This document shows positions 10,591-21,883 of a stretch of DNA of 64,000 nt, piece by piece. The translations under genes and the position numbers were made by a program. The first letter of the stretch is position 1; each line of letters begins with the position of its first letter. The stretch comes from Cantharellus purpuraceus (taxonomy: Eukaryota > Basidiomycota > Agaricomycetes > Cantharellales > Hydnaceae): contig JALBUN010000005.1 of assembly GCA_025174535.1 (NCBI GenBank), forward strand, positions 930,001-994,000, read 5' to 3'. The notes beneath the pieces were generated by a model that saw only the letters and a list, made by a program, of their open reading frames with translations, was not told the origin of the DNA and searched no databases.

Positions 10591-12392
10591 ATGGTTGAGG
10601 TCTTATCCTCAACGATGTCAAATCCTTTGGCAAACATGAGTGTGGCCGAGCTTGAGCAGTTGCTCCTGGCCTGATGGAAGGAAGAGGAAGAGGAGTGGAG
10701 ACAGAAGGAGGAGGAGGAGGCAGAACAGAGATGGAAGGAGGAGGAGGCAGAACAGAGATGGAAGGAGGAGGAGGCAGAACAGAGATGGAAGGAGGAGGAG
10801 GCAGAACAGAGATGGAAGGAGGAGGAGGCAGAACAGAGATGGAAGGAGGAGGAGGCAGAACAGAGATGGAAGGAGGAGGAGGCAGAACAGAGATGGAAGG
10901 AGGAGGAGGCAGAACAGAGATGGAAGGAGGAGGAGGCAGAACAGAGATGGAAGGAGGAGGAGGCAGAACAGAGATGGAAGGAGGAGGAGTGGAGATGGAA
11001 GGAGGAAGAAGTGAAAGCCAAGTGAGCCCGCAGGGTCAGGGAGCTTGCAGCTGCGATGGAGGCCACGAGACTGAAGGAAGTGGAAGAGCAGGTGCATGAG
11101 CTAGAAGCTGCCATGGAGGTAGAGGAGGAGGTGACCAGGGCAGGGGCGACTAGTCACTCAGGGAGTCTGAGTGTGCCAATACAGGCAGGAACCCCCGAGG
11201 TCACCATTATCTTGATTACATGGATGGAGTCAACCCATCTGACAACTGTCCCTCCGGTGGACTTGCCATTATGTCTGCGGTCACAGCCGTTATTTGCGGT
11301 GGGTGCGGCTGAGGAGGATGACATGGTGGAGGTGGAGAGGGCCGAAGTAGAAGCGGATCCTGATGCCAACATGGAGCTCGATGCAAATGCAGAGCCTGAG
11401 GTGGGTGTGGATGTTGGGATGGATATGGAGCCAGATCCCACCTCGAATTGTTACAAGGAGATGGCTTGGGTAGCTGCAGTTGAAGCTTGAAAAAGGGCAG
11501 AGCTCTATGCTGCTACCACCAAGAAAAACCTCGAGGTCGTGATCTTTTCATTGAAGGCGCACCCGAGTGCTGATATGGAGAAGCATATGGTGCAAGGCGG
11601 AGAATCATGTATTGGCGACTCATAAGAAGGAGCTGCACATTGCTAGGTCAGTGATCCAGATCCACAAGCGCAAGATGGAGAAGGCGGCGGCGGAACAGCA
11701 GGACAAGGAGGGGGAGAGGGAGCACTTGGAGGCCACATTGAGAAGGAGCGGACCCACCCAAGGCTCTGGCCCCAATGGAGCCATTTGGCAGGCCCAGTGT
11801 GATTTGCGACTTGTGTTGTGATGCAGGCATGGAGTGTGTATGGCCCACTGGCCCAACTCACCACCTTCAGTCCTGCGATTGTTGTCAGGGTTGGAAAGGA
11901 GGGTGTAGGATCAATGGAAGGTTTGATCCCTGAAGTTGGAGCATCAAGCCCTGACTAGTGGTACAAGGAGGGGTGGAGAAAGAGTCAGAAGGTCATCTGA
12001 CCAAAAAGCGGCAGATGGAGATGGGTGCTGTGGCAGCTGGGAGTAGTGGTGTTGGATTGGGAGGAGCAATGACCGGTGCAGGTATGGGGTGTGTTTCTGC
12101 ACCCAACAGTACCGTGGGCCAGCTTATCTGGCTGGTTAACCTGCAGTCGGAGCACCTCCAGCAGACTGAGGGGTTGTTAGTGGAGTTGGTGAAGACAATG
12201 AAATGGAAGGAGGTTCTCAAGGGTCGGCGGACTGCTGAGTTGCGTTGGCTGTGGAAGTTCATGGCCCCCTTGGATGAGGATTCAGACATGGGGGATGAGA
12301 AAGATTGGGTGTCGGATGTAGAGAGTGATGATGAGTCAGAGATGGAGCCTGAGGTAGACAAGGGGAAGGGAAAAAGGAAATGCAATGTATAA
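10591..12392 (+). pseudogene. antisense ORF of chromovirus A1: coiled coil plus Zn2Cys6-type cluster
   Basis: Plus-strand frame convergent with the element's gag-pol. The N-terminus (MSVAELEQLL, ATG 10636) leads into a Lys/Glu-rich coiled coil with ten 9-residue repeats, a helical part (EVEEQVHELEAAMEV), an acidic region, then a Lys/Glu helix. At 11805-11906 the cysteines follow C-x2-C-x6-C-x12-C-x2-C-x6-C (CDLCCDAGMEC then CDCCQGWKGGC), the spacing of fungal Zn2Cys6 DNA-binding domains. The C-terminal 144 aa ends in an acidic then basic tail. In-frame stops (10672, 11024, 11490) and shifts break it. The A2 copy lies in the same place and orientation. Its function is unknown; transcription control or nucleic-acid binding is inferred. 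Confidence 0.65.
10714..10985 (+). repeat. 27-bp tandem repeat, ten units
   Basis: The unit contains CAGAACAGAGATGGAAGG and encodes the 9-residue unit EEEAEQRWK in the antisense ORF; starts of the shared string run from 10721 to 10964 at exact 27-bp steps. Copy A2 has only an irregular EEE-rich region here, so the array expanded in A1. All units are almost identical, indicating recent expansion. Confidence 0.92.
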
Positions 12393-12641
12393 CTTGAAAA
12401 ATGAAAATGAAAATGATTGTAATATTTTGGAGTGGAGAGAAATGGGGTGGAGTGAGATTCCTTCGGAGTTTGGGGTAGACTTGTAATTTCCTTTGTGACT
12501 TTGTAATGAAATGATCATGCGAAATAATATAATTAGTATCAGTAATGGAACTTAAAGATTCATAAGAGGGCCAGGTTTGTCTGGATAAGCAGAGTGAAAA
12601 TTGGAGATGGATTCGGATGCATGATTGAGTTCAGACATGGA

Positions 12642-14160
12642 GATCTATGAGGACTCTTCATCGGTGCCTTCATATCCAGTCCATTTGACTAGGTACTGGA
12701 GCTTGCACTTGTATCGATGATTGATCTTTGAGTCCAGGATCTCAGATATCTCATATTTGTTATCTCCTTCGATGATGATTGGGGGGGGTGGAGGTTGCAT
12801 GCAACTGGAGATCTTGTTTGTAGTAGCAGGTTCAAGCATTGATATATGGAAGACTGGGTGAAGTGCTCAGAAGTGGTCCAGGAGGTGGAGGGTGAAGGAC
12901 CTGCTGCCTGTGCGAGCAATGACCTCATAAGGACCTAAGTATTTCTTGGAGAGTTTCTTAGATGGACGGGTGGTCCGGAAGTGTTTGGCCTTAACGAATA
13001 CTTTGTCTCCGATTTGCAGGTTGGAGCCAGAATGTGGCATTGGTCCGCAGAGACTTGGTATTGTTTCTGAGCATTGGAGATGGTTTCTTGGAGATGTTGG
13101 TGTAGTTGGTCAAGGTTGGTTACAAATTGGCAGGCTTTGGTGGAGGCAAGTTCCTTCTCAGGGTGGATGGAGATGTTTGGATGGTAGCCTTTATTAGCAA
13201 AGAACGGAGAGACACCAGTAGTCATGTTGGGAGTGTTGTTGTAGGCAAACTCTGTGATTGGAAGTAGATCAGCCCAGTTGTCCTGTTGATAGTTACAATA
13301 GACTCGGAGATATTGTTCCAGGGACTGATTCATTCATTCCGTTTGTCTGTCTCCTTCAGGATGGTATCCAGAGGTGAAATGAAGCTTCATATCGAGAGCC
13401 TTTCCTAATGTGCGGAAGAAGGAGGAGACGAACTCCGAGCCCCAATTGGATGTGACATGCGATGGGACTCCATGTTTAGAGAATACATGGAGAATGAACA
13501 ACTTAGCTAGTGAGGTGGAGGTGATGGTGTCATGCGTCAGAATGAATAGTGACTGTTTAGTGAACCTGTCAACAATCACGAGTATGGTGTCATATCTGAG
13601 TGATGGGGGGAGTTTCTATGAAATCCATGGAGATGGAGTTCCATGGTTGCTCTTGGACCAGAAGTTGCTTAAGTGTTCCATAGGGTTTGTGCCTTTGCAA
13701 TTTTGAGCGCATACAGGTGGTACAAGAGTCACAGTAGTGTTGAATGTACTCTTGCATTTTTGGCCATACATAGTCTCATCGGATTAACCCTTGTGTGTGA
13801 TTTTGCCCAAAATGGCTGGAGATTGGGTGATCATGGTAATACTGCAAAACTCAGAGTCAGAGTCCATTGACATCAGGGACATATATCCGGTCGTTGTGTT
13901 GGAAGTGTCCTTTGGGGTCAAGTGACCACTTTGGATCAGAAGGGTTGTCCAAGTGTTTAACTGCAACAGGATCAGATTGGAGAGATGAGTGGATGTTGGA
14001 GTGGAGTTGGTCGATATCCATAATGGTGACAGCTCAGAGGGTAGGAGTCATGAGGGTGGATGCCTGTAGGGACGATGCCAGCTGCTCGTTAGTGAACACA
14101 GGATGAAAGTTGTGTGGGTTTACAGTGGCATAGTCGCTACTCCCCTCTTTAGGGTAGACG
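12642..14160 (-). pseudogene. chromovirus A1 integrase and chromodomain
   Basis: Minus strand. The zinc-binding region lies near 13690-13800 (CAQNCKG remnant). The catalytic core has D in IVDRFTKQS (near 13575), D in SNWGSEF (near 13440) and the MNQSLEQYLRVY helix region. The C-terminal module ends with a chromodomain at 12645-12780 (SEILDSKINHRYKC, QYLVKWTGYE). Chromodomains guide such elements to marked chromatin. Stops and frame breaks occur, for example at 13330 (just before MNQSLEQ). Confidence 0.8.
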
Positions 14161-15116
14161 TCCCAGCGTCTAGTTAATGCATTGGGCTTTGCTCCGAGTC
14201 AACCAGGACGGAAACAGATAACAAGGTTGAACTGAGACAGGTATTTGGACCATCAGACTTGTCTCCAGGTGAGTAGTTTTGTTGTTGAGAAGTATTCCAA
14301 GTTCTTGTGGTCTGTTATGATGTCCACTGGAGGGGCCTTCAAGGTAGTGTCTCCATATCTGGAAGGCTCCATATATGGCAAGGAGCTCTTTGTCACGGAT
14401 GTCATAGTTCAGTTCAGGGAGTGTAAATGTACATGAAAGCAATCAGATGGACTTGTCCATCATCTCTCCAGATGATGGACAGGATTGTGGCAAGTGCATA
14501 GTCGGAGGCATCGGTCTCTAATAGGATAGGAACATCTGGAACCCAATGAGTCAGTATCGGAGTGGAAGTAAAGGCCTCCTTCAAGGTCTCAAAGCTCTGT
14601 CTACATTCATCAGTGAAATTCCATTGGATACCCTTCCTAGTAAGTTGGGTGAGTGGAATGGTGATATCAGAGTAGCCATAAATGAAGCGGCGGTAGAAGT
14701 TGGTGAACCCCAGGAAGGACTGTACATCTTTGACTTTCTGTGGTTCCAGCCATTCCTGTATGGCTTTGATTTTGTCATCGGACATTGTCAGTCCTGCCAG
14801 GGAGAGGATATAGCCTAGATACTTGACTGAGTTGGAGTGGAATTCACATTTGTCGGTGCGGGCAAAGAGGCCATGTTTTCAGAGACGTCAGAGTACCTCT
14901 CAGACATGTGTCCAATGCTCTTCTTCATTATCTGAATATACCAAAATGTCATCTAAGTAAATGAGGATGGTCACATCGAGGAGGTCGGCAAAGGTATCAT
15001 TCATGAACCTCTGGAAGGCAGCTGGGGCATTGGTTAGTCTGAAGGGCATGATGCACCATTCAAAAGATCCATATCAAGTGCAGAAAGTTGTTTTCCACTC
15101 ATTGCCTTCTCAGATG
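14161..15116 (-). pseudogene. chromovirus A1 RNase H and part of reverse transcriptase
   Basis: Minus strand. Visible are the RT thumb/connection (QSFLGFTNFYRRFIYGYSD, 14414-14785), RNase H start (LLETDASDYALA) and DKELLAIYGAFQIWRHYLEG (14170-14442). The YLDD-bearing palm part is near 14940. The upstream RT core present in A2 (about 29110-29220) is missing, replaced at 15117 by part of an E LTR. Stops and one frame break separate the blocks. Confidence 0.8.
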
Positions 15117-15340
15117 TGTTGATTATGGGAGAAAGGGGTTAGGAGAGAGGGGGAACAGGAGCACATAGGAGGCTCAGGAGGTTGAGGGGGAGGTAGGAAA
15201 GCAAGGGGAAATGGTTAGGAGGGAAGAGGAGAAGCCCCTGTAAGCTCCACACCCATTGGACTATTCTCCTATATTTCTTTTATATTTTATTTCGTCATTT
15301 TTCCCCTATTGGCTCCACCCCCCATTTCGTTTTTATCACA
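15117..15340 (+). mobile_element. partial family E LTR inside A1
   Basis: It begins TGTTGATTATGGGAG like other E copies but stops at TTTTTATCACA, about a third of the full length. No target duplication is seen, and about 330 bp of reverse transcriptase that lies between these points in A2 is absent. An insertion followed by deletion, or recombination, explains it. Confidence 0.75.
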
Positions 15341-16152
15341 GATTGTATGGTTGGTGTTCTGCTAGGGAGTTGGCTTTAGACTTGCTGAACATGTTGGCGA
15401 ACTCATGATACTCTGTAGGAACCATAGATAGGTCCAGTGGAGTTGATTGGATGGAACGAGTGGTGAGGAACATTGGATTGGAGAGGTGAACCTGGAATGT
15501 GTGAGAGCCATCCAGTTTGCTTAGTCTGGCAAAGACCATAGCGTCCACCATTGATATAGACAGAGGGGTAGACGGAGTATCTATTGGAGCAGAGTCAGCA
15601 GAGGCAGAAGATAATTTCACACCTAAAGTTGCTGGTGACATCAGGAATGACACAGCCTGCACTGGAGAACGGAATGTGATATGGCCCAATGCCCAGTCAA
15701 TCAATGGATTGTAGCGGGTGAGCCAATTATGTCTGAGAACCACAGAACAGCTGGAGTCAAGTGGAGTAACATAGAATGTAAGGTTCTGGATTTCTCCAAC
15801 AGAAAAATGGATAGACAGATCTATAGCTTGTGAAATAACAGCATTAGTAGTGCCATCAAATAATTGGAGCGATATTGGAGTTATGGTGTATGTATGGAGT
15901 TTATGTAAATTGGAAAAAGAGGAATCAAGGAAACAGTGAGTAGAACCGGAGTCAATTAATGCTTGGATAGCGGTATCGGGAATGGAGTCAGAGTAGATGA
16001 GGAGGGTGAGGGAGTTGGAGTGGGAAAGAGTGGATGCATTCAGGCAGACCTTGTTTGTCGTATGGGGAGTACCAATGCAGCCCTCAGCCCATATGGAGGC
16101 TAGAGGACTGCTTACTATTTTTTTGGGTCCATCGCCTTGGTGTCAGACTTGT
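15341..16152 (-). pseudogene. chromovirus A1 protease region and RT start
   Basis: Minus strand. 15743-15336 encodes VLRHNWLTRYNPLIDWALGH, the typical segment after the retropepsin core, and the start of RT (EYHEFANMFSKSKANSLAEH). The retropepsin active-site DSGSTH triad is at about 15935-15960 and is intact here, unlike in A2 (DSSSTH). Stops lie between the two parts. Confidence 0.72.
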
Positions 16153-16836
16153 TCATTGTGCCTTTGCTGCCAATGAGGTTGCCTTGTTGCAATCCTTGGC
16201 TTGATGGCCAGGTTTTCCACAGAACAAGCAGGGGTTGTTGTCCATGCGGTGCTGGTGTTCCTGCTGGGTAAGTTTTCCATCCTTCCCCAGCTTGGTGGAG
16301 AGGTCTGGAGTGCTCTTGTGAGCTCTGGAGCTATTGCTGGTTCCAGAGTTGTTCTGACTGGAACTGGAAGTGGAGGTGTTACCCGTGTTTGACTTCTGGC
16401 CTGAGTTGGTGGTGGTCTTCTTATTGGACCCCTTGTTGGACTTTGGGGTCTTGTCTGACAATTTGTCTGGTTTGTTGTTAGCAGAATTTTCGCAGGAGAC
16501 CTTGGATTGATGTTCCCAATAACAGGCGTTGATGGATTGGGTGAGCTTGTGAAGGTTTACCAAAGTATCTGGCTTACCGACGTGTGATATCTCGTCCTTG
16601 ATGCAGGATGGGAGACCAATGTAAAATTGGTGTTGGAGTGTGGCATTGCCTCATTGGACTTTTGGGGCTAGCTGCTGGAAACTCACAATGTATTTTGTGA
16701 TTTTGTGATTTTCCTTCATCCAAAGTTGATCAAGTTCATTCTTGGCATCGGCCTTGGGGTTGTAAGGACTGAAATTGGTCCAAAGTTTGGAGATGAAGTC
16801 AGAGTAGTCTTCTGACCATATCAGGTCATGTTGGGG
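16153..16836 (-). pseudogene. chromovirus A1 gag, 3' half
   Basis: Minus strand. It holds VNLHKLTQSINACYWEHQS, a Ser/Asn/Lys-rich linker and a CCHC zinc knuckle CLFCGKPGHQAKDC near 16195-16240, followed by a stop. Upstream (16560-16836) gag sequence continues with stops and is cut by the end of fold-back element F. The 5' end of gag is missing. Confidence 0.75.
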
Positions 16837-17084
16837 TATATGCAGTTCTAAACTACTTCAAATAAGGACTATTATTTAGTAGTTTAAAGGTATTTCAAAT
16901 GTTCTATTGAATGTACTTATATTTCACTTTTTTGTGTATTTGAGCCCACAAGTGTACACAAGGGGTCGGTTGCTGATATCTGTCATTCAACTCTGACGAG
17001 CACTCATGCGTGAGCGAACAATGTGCACATTACATAATCATCAGAGTTCGCGCACTTCAGCCAAAAGCAGCCACAGAAGGTTCT

Positions 17085-17792
17085 TGTTGAAAATTTCGCC
17101 TTGCTGGGGAGGTGTAGAGAGTAGATTTCAAATAATGACAGAGGGAGTGATGGGAACTGGGTGTATGCGTAGTAGAATTGAGGATATATCTTGGGAGTAT
17201 CCTCGTACGAAATTTGATGAGATTTGGTGTAGTCCTCGTCTAGATATTGACAATTTGAGCAGGGATTAGGAGCAGATGACTCGAACGAGAGTAAATGCTT
17301 AATATAAAATCAACCAGTGGAGATTAGGCTTCGCAAACTGGGATTAGAATAGATGTTGCAATACTTTAGAGAAGTATGCAAAAGATAGTAGGAATACGCC
17401 TTCGTTCTGGAGTTATTCCAGAAACGATTAGTTCAGACACAGTCAACAAAAACAAGTGAGAGTAAATTCTCTGATCCATTTCATATCTAGATAAGCGTGT
17501 TTTATACAATATATGTGTCTTTAGAACATGTGATAAAAGTCCTGAATCATTTGAAACATGGGAAGGAAACTTGTGATAAAAACGAAATGGGGGTGGAGCC
17601 AATAGGGGAAAAATGACGAAATAAAATATAAAAGAAATATAGGAGAATAATCTGATGGGTGTGGAGCTTACAGGGGCTTCTCCTCTTCCCTCCTAACCAT
17701 TTCCCCTCGCTTTCCTACCTCCCCCTCAACCTCCTGAGCCTCCTATGTGCCCCTGTCCCCTCTCTCCTAACCCCTTTCTCCCATAATCAACA
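17085..17792 (-). mobile_element. solo LTR, family E, copy 3
   Basis: Plus-strand ends TGTTGAAAATTTC and CATAATCAACA, target duplication GTTCT at 17080-17084 and 17793-17797. 708 bp, the longest full E copy of this subtype. It interrupts the left arm of element F, while the right arm is uninterrupted, so it came later. Confidence 0.9.
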
Positions 17793-18227
17793 GTTCTGAC
17801 ACCTTCCTGGACCTTCCACAAGGTTCCCCGGCCTTCTCTTTCCTTCCAGGGGCTTCCCTAAGCGCCAGGGATGTTCTCCGATTAGTTACATAAGCTAGAT
17901 AGTTCATGTATATAAAAAGGGCTGCAACAGCAGTGCAAAAATAAGATCTTTTTACCACACACACACAGCAGTGTCTACTCAAGCATTGAGTAATCATCAC
18001 ATAAGCATCACACTTATATCAGCTACTCTTAGTGTATATTAAATTTGATTGACTCTCAGAGAAGCCAGAAGTTATTATATTACAAGCGCAGCAGGCTCTA
18101 ATATTAATCAAACTCGGAGAAGAGGTTAATATGGAGTAACTGATTAGTAATTAACACACTACAAGCCCACTCAGAGCAGTAACTTGAAGTGTATTAATTG
18201 TTATTCACTGATCAAGAACCTTACACA

Positions 18228-18440
18228 TGTAATTGAGACTCTGAGGTTAGTCAAATTATCACGTATCGGGCTATTGGTTATAATCAAGAATCTTGCACGT
18301 TTAATTGAGACTCTGAGGTTAGTCAGGTTAATATGTACTAGGCTATTGATTGGTCAAGAATACTGCATGTTTAATTGAGACTCTGAGGTTAGTCAGGTTA
18401 ACACGTACTTTGCTATTGATTGGTTGGTTCAATTGTGGGC
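18228..18440 (+). repeat. three direct repeats of about 70 bp in element F
   Basis: TTGAGACTCTGAGGTTAGTC recurs near 18232, 18303 and 18373, each followed by a similar GCTATTGGTT-type string and TCAAGAA. The first unit is part of the left inverted arm; the others are in the centre. Confidence 0.8.
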
Positions 18441-19641
18441 ATTTCAATAAATCAACACCACAGTCTATTAACTCACCTCTTTGAGACGAGATTAATATCC
18501 CTTGACTGTTGATTCTATCACGGATAAACACGTACAGTGAATACACTTGTTCAGAAGGAAGTGTTCAAGTGCATATCTATCTTTTTACATTGAAGGGATT
18601 ATTGTTAGCTTTAATCCACTCAACCCCCGGTACTAAGGCACTAGGTTACTTCCCCCTTTGAAGTATCTGAACCCTTGAATGCCTGTCAATCTTTGACTTT
18701 ACATTGCATCAGCAGTAAAGTGTGAACTACATGTGACAAGCATAAATCTCTATTGCTTCACTTCCTGTGGCAACATTGATTGTGATTGTTCACCGGAGTA
18801 TAATTTCTTAATTGGGTTCTCCATTAAAATAGTTTCAAGCTTATTGCTAGCCTTGAAAGGTCATACATCCTCAGGCTAAACTTAGATTGTGATTAACACC
18901 ACAGTTTAGGTTGAAGTTCATGGTTCCAAAACAGATTTGACTAACCTCAGAGTCTCAATTACATGTGTAAGGTTCTTGATCAGTGAATAACAATTAATAC
19001 ACTTCAAGTTACTGCTCTGAGTGGGCTTGTAGTGTGTTAATTACTAATCAGTTACTCCATATTAACCTCTTCTCCGAGTTTGATTAATATTAGAGCCTGC
19101 TGCGCTTGTAATATAATAACTTCTGGCTTCTCTGAGAGTCAATCAAATTTAATATACACTAAGAGTAGCTGATATAAGTGTGATGCTTATGTGATGATTA
19201 CTCAATGCTTGAGTAGACACTGCTGTGTGTGTGTGGTAAAAAGATCTTATTTTTGCACTGCTGTTGCAGCCCTTTTTATATACATGAACTATCTAGCTTA
19301 TGTAACTAATCGGAGAACATCCCTGGCGCTTAGGGAAGCCCCTGGAAGGAAAGAGAAGGCCGGGGAACCTTGTGGAAGGTCCAGGAAGGTGTCAGAACCT
19401 TCTGTGGCTGCTTTTGGCTGAAGTGTGCGAACTCTGATGATTATGTAATGTGCACATTGTTCGCTCACGCATGAGTGCTCATCAGAGTTGAATGACAGAT
19501 ATCAGCAACTGACCCCTTGTGTACACTTGTGGGCTCAAATACACAAAAAAGTGAAATATAAGTACATTCAATAGAACATTTGAAATACCTTTAAACTACT
19601 AAATAATAGTCCTTATTTGAAGTAATTTAGAACTGCATATA

Positions 19642-20011
19642 TCCATGAACAAGATGACCATATGGACACCAACTCATTGGAACAGCTTCATAAGGAGCTG
19701 TATGATTAAAAAGTACTGGATGAGATCATGTCTCATTCAAAAAGGGGAGGTGTAAGTACCCAAGGTACTTACTTACTATAATATATAAGTATAATTAATA
19801 TATGCAGCATTCCCTTAAGGAATGCTGTCCTCTTGGTAGATATATGCACCCATAGGGTGCATATGTATAGTTATTATGTAAGCCAGTGGACCCAGTACAT
19901 GTGTGGGTCCACTTATAGTAGATAGAAACTACCACACTGTACAACACATTGCCCAACCAATACACTTGGTTGAGTTCTGTGCAATGGTGTGAACTAAGAC
20001 ACCCATTAACA
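19642..20011 (+). mobile_element. 3' end and 3' LTR of a family B element
   Basis: 19642-19750 looks like the end of an internal region and finishes with the polypurine tract AAAAAGGGGAGG directly before an LTR (19751-20011) that starts TGTAAGTACCC and ends CCCATTAACA. The orientation is the same as the 5' LTR and gag at 7370-9957, so this may be the far end of that element, now 12 kb apart through nested insertions. The flanks do not show a matching target repeat. Confidence 0.65.
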
Positions 20012-21883
20012 TTTACTGAGTCTAGTCCTTCTTTTGGGAAGGACTGCATTGTGGGTAGCTCATGTTTAGAGTTACCCCCTTGGCATCATTTATTCACACC
20101 AATACTCCTTCTTTGTATTAAGTTTATACCCTGTGATGGGGTATGAAGAGCATTGGTATTATGCTCTTCATTGGTGGGGACTTCTTCAGTTCTCATCATG
20201 ATTTGGCCTGGGCCATTGAAGTCCAGGCATATTCCTAGCTTTCATAGGAATGGGGTACTGAGTATTACATTGTAATACTCAACATTGGTGACATTGAAGT
20301 ATTCTTCAATGTCTCAATTACCAAACTTTATGGTAGTGTGAGTACCATAATTTATGGTACTCCTGCTCCTGATGCACACTAATTGCAGTGCGATGGGTTG
20401 CTCTAGTGTGAAGGTTTTCATACCTGTCATGCACTTTCAGGGGATATCATTATCCCCTTGCTCCCACTGTCTAATAGACAGTGAGCAAGTGTTCCACCAA
20501 TCTCCCAATACCCAGAGATTGTTTTATTGTCTATGCGCAGTCTATCTGGTCATGCTGTTGACTTCTGTTGGCTCCTATGATTATACATAGGTTCAGCTGA
20601 TCTGTCAACACTGACAGCAGCTATATGCAGCTGTCATGATTCCCTGCTTGTCAGGAATCTTGTTGCACTACAGAAACACACTGCATAGGTGCATTTCGGT
20701 GGAATTCAATCATTGGGTGGAATTTGTATCACATTAGAGCAATACATTGGTGTAGCCTCCTCTTTGGGGGTGTCATCTTGGTCGTCCCATTCATATGGGG
20801 CAACCTCTTCATTCCATTCATATGGGGCAACCTCTTCATTCCATTCATATGGGGCAACCTCTTCATTCCATTCATATGGGGCAACCTCTTCATTCCATTC
20901 ATATGGGGCAACCTCTTCATTCCATTCATATGGGGCAACCTCTTCATCCCATTCATCAGCCACTTCTATAGCTGGTATTTTTTTGTCTAGATGGTCCTTG
21001 GGAGCTGTATACACACATCTATGGGGCATGGGTTGACTCCCTGCATTCATCATACCAGTAGTTCTATTGACTACTGTGTTCTCTGGGCATCACATACCAT
21101 GGTGGTATCATGTCACTTCCTCTATCATTCAAGCAGTTTCATACAACTGCTCAATACTGCTAAACTTGGCATTGAAGCCCTTTTTGAGGACTTCTTGTCT
21201 CAGAGGTTTGTGCATTGCAGTTACAAACCTCTTTCTGTACATGTATGCATCCAGTGGCATTATCATGTGGCCCACATACTTACCTAGGTCGTTCATTAAT
21301 TTGTGAATGGTCCTTTGACCCAGTGTTACAGAGTCAAATTTATTTGATGCATGATGATGTGTCAGGGTGTGTAGGAATCTACACTGCAATCCTTGGATTG
21401 CAGTTTCCAGGGTCCAGTCTTGGACTGCCCTGTTGTAGTGTTCTACATTTCTGTAGAACCATTCCTGGGCCTTGCCTTTAAGGTGAGTGCCTAAGTACAA
21501 TAGCTGAAACTTTGTACTTGATGGCCCTAGGAGATTATTCATCTTCAGCCATCATAGCATACCTGCTACAAAGATCTCAAACTCTTTGAGATCTACACCT
21601 CCTGCGTATTGCTCAGGAGGTGATACTTTAATGCCCACCTTGGCAAGTACAGACTTCTCTGGGTCTGTGTCTCTATTATCAACTATGGCTACTCACACCA
21701 TGCGAGTAATGCCATTGATAGGATCAATTGTGTCCAATTGATCCAGTATGCCTTGACCTTCTAGGGTCAATGGCGCTGATTGTTCCCTATTATGGGGAAC
21801 ATCTTCTTGAGGTACCCATTGGGTATCTCGTTGCTCATGTCAGGTGTCTCCTGAGAGGCCTGCCACTCAAACATGCTGATAAC
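20012..21883 (-). pseudogene. family B gag and protease fragment, inverted
   Basis: Minus strand. gag core QLLYLGTHLKGKAQEWF to YRKRFVTAMHKPLRQEV lies at 21129-21542, followed by a stretch with six copies of a 9-residue repeat (EWNEEVAPY, 20729-21053). The CCHC knuckle seen in the copy at 61275 is missing here through deletion. Retropepsin-side sequence follows to about 20012. It abuts a plus-strand B LTR at 20011. Many stops are present. Confidence 0.65.
20789..20955 (-). repeat. 27-bp tandem repeat, six units
   Basis: CATATGGGGCAACCTCTTCA recurs at exact 27-bp steps from 20792 to about 20927. On the minus strand it encodes EWNEEVAPY in the family B gag. The related copy at 61100-61160 has a single unit's flank only (DEWDD/EVAD region), so the array expanded in this copy. 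Confidence 0.9.

Larger units (their letters stand above)
9958..16836 (-). mobile_element. Ty3/Gypsy chromovirus A, copy A1
   Basis: Minus-strand element. From its 5' side it reads gag (to 16153), protease, reverse transcriptase-RNase H, integrase, chromodomain (to 12645), a convergent antisense ORF (10591-12392, plus strand), a polypurine tract (AAATGGAGAGATAC, minus, 10474-10487) and the 3' LTR (9958-10473). The 5' LTR is not present; its gag is cut by fold-back element F at 16837. An E-type LTR replaces part of the reverse transcriptase. It lies inside family B gag. Confidence 0.85.
16837..19641. mobile_element. fold-back element F with long inverted arms
   Basis: The ends are TATATGCAGTTCTAAA and its reverse complement. 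Without the E LTR inserted in the left arm the arms are about 706 bp (16837-18255) and 707 bp (18935-19641) and nearly identical. The 679-bp centre has no frame above about 67 codons and carries three copies of ATTGAGACTCTGAGGTTAGTC. Target repeat could be TATA at both ends. The left arm contains TATATAAAAAGGG pointing inwards, so inverted LTR-like units cannot be excluded. It is non-autonomous by content. Confidence 0.75.

Noticed and set aside
10554..11114. Ser/Cys-rich and Leu-rich ORFs opposite the 27-bp array
   Set aside because: They are shadows of the tandem repeat in other frames; only the Glu-rich frame continues into conserved sequence.
17767..18000. 77-aa and 76-aa near-identical ORFs at 17767-18000 (minus) and 19191-19421 (plus)
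   Set aside because: They are mirror images because they lie in the two inverted arms of element F; there is no homology or start context to support a protein.
20789..20955. Regular repeats as a CRISPR array
   Set aside because: The units are head-to-tail with no spacers and encode a 9-residue repeat; the organism is a eukaryote.
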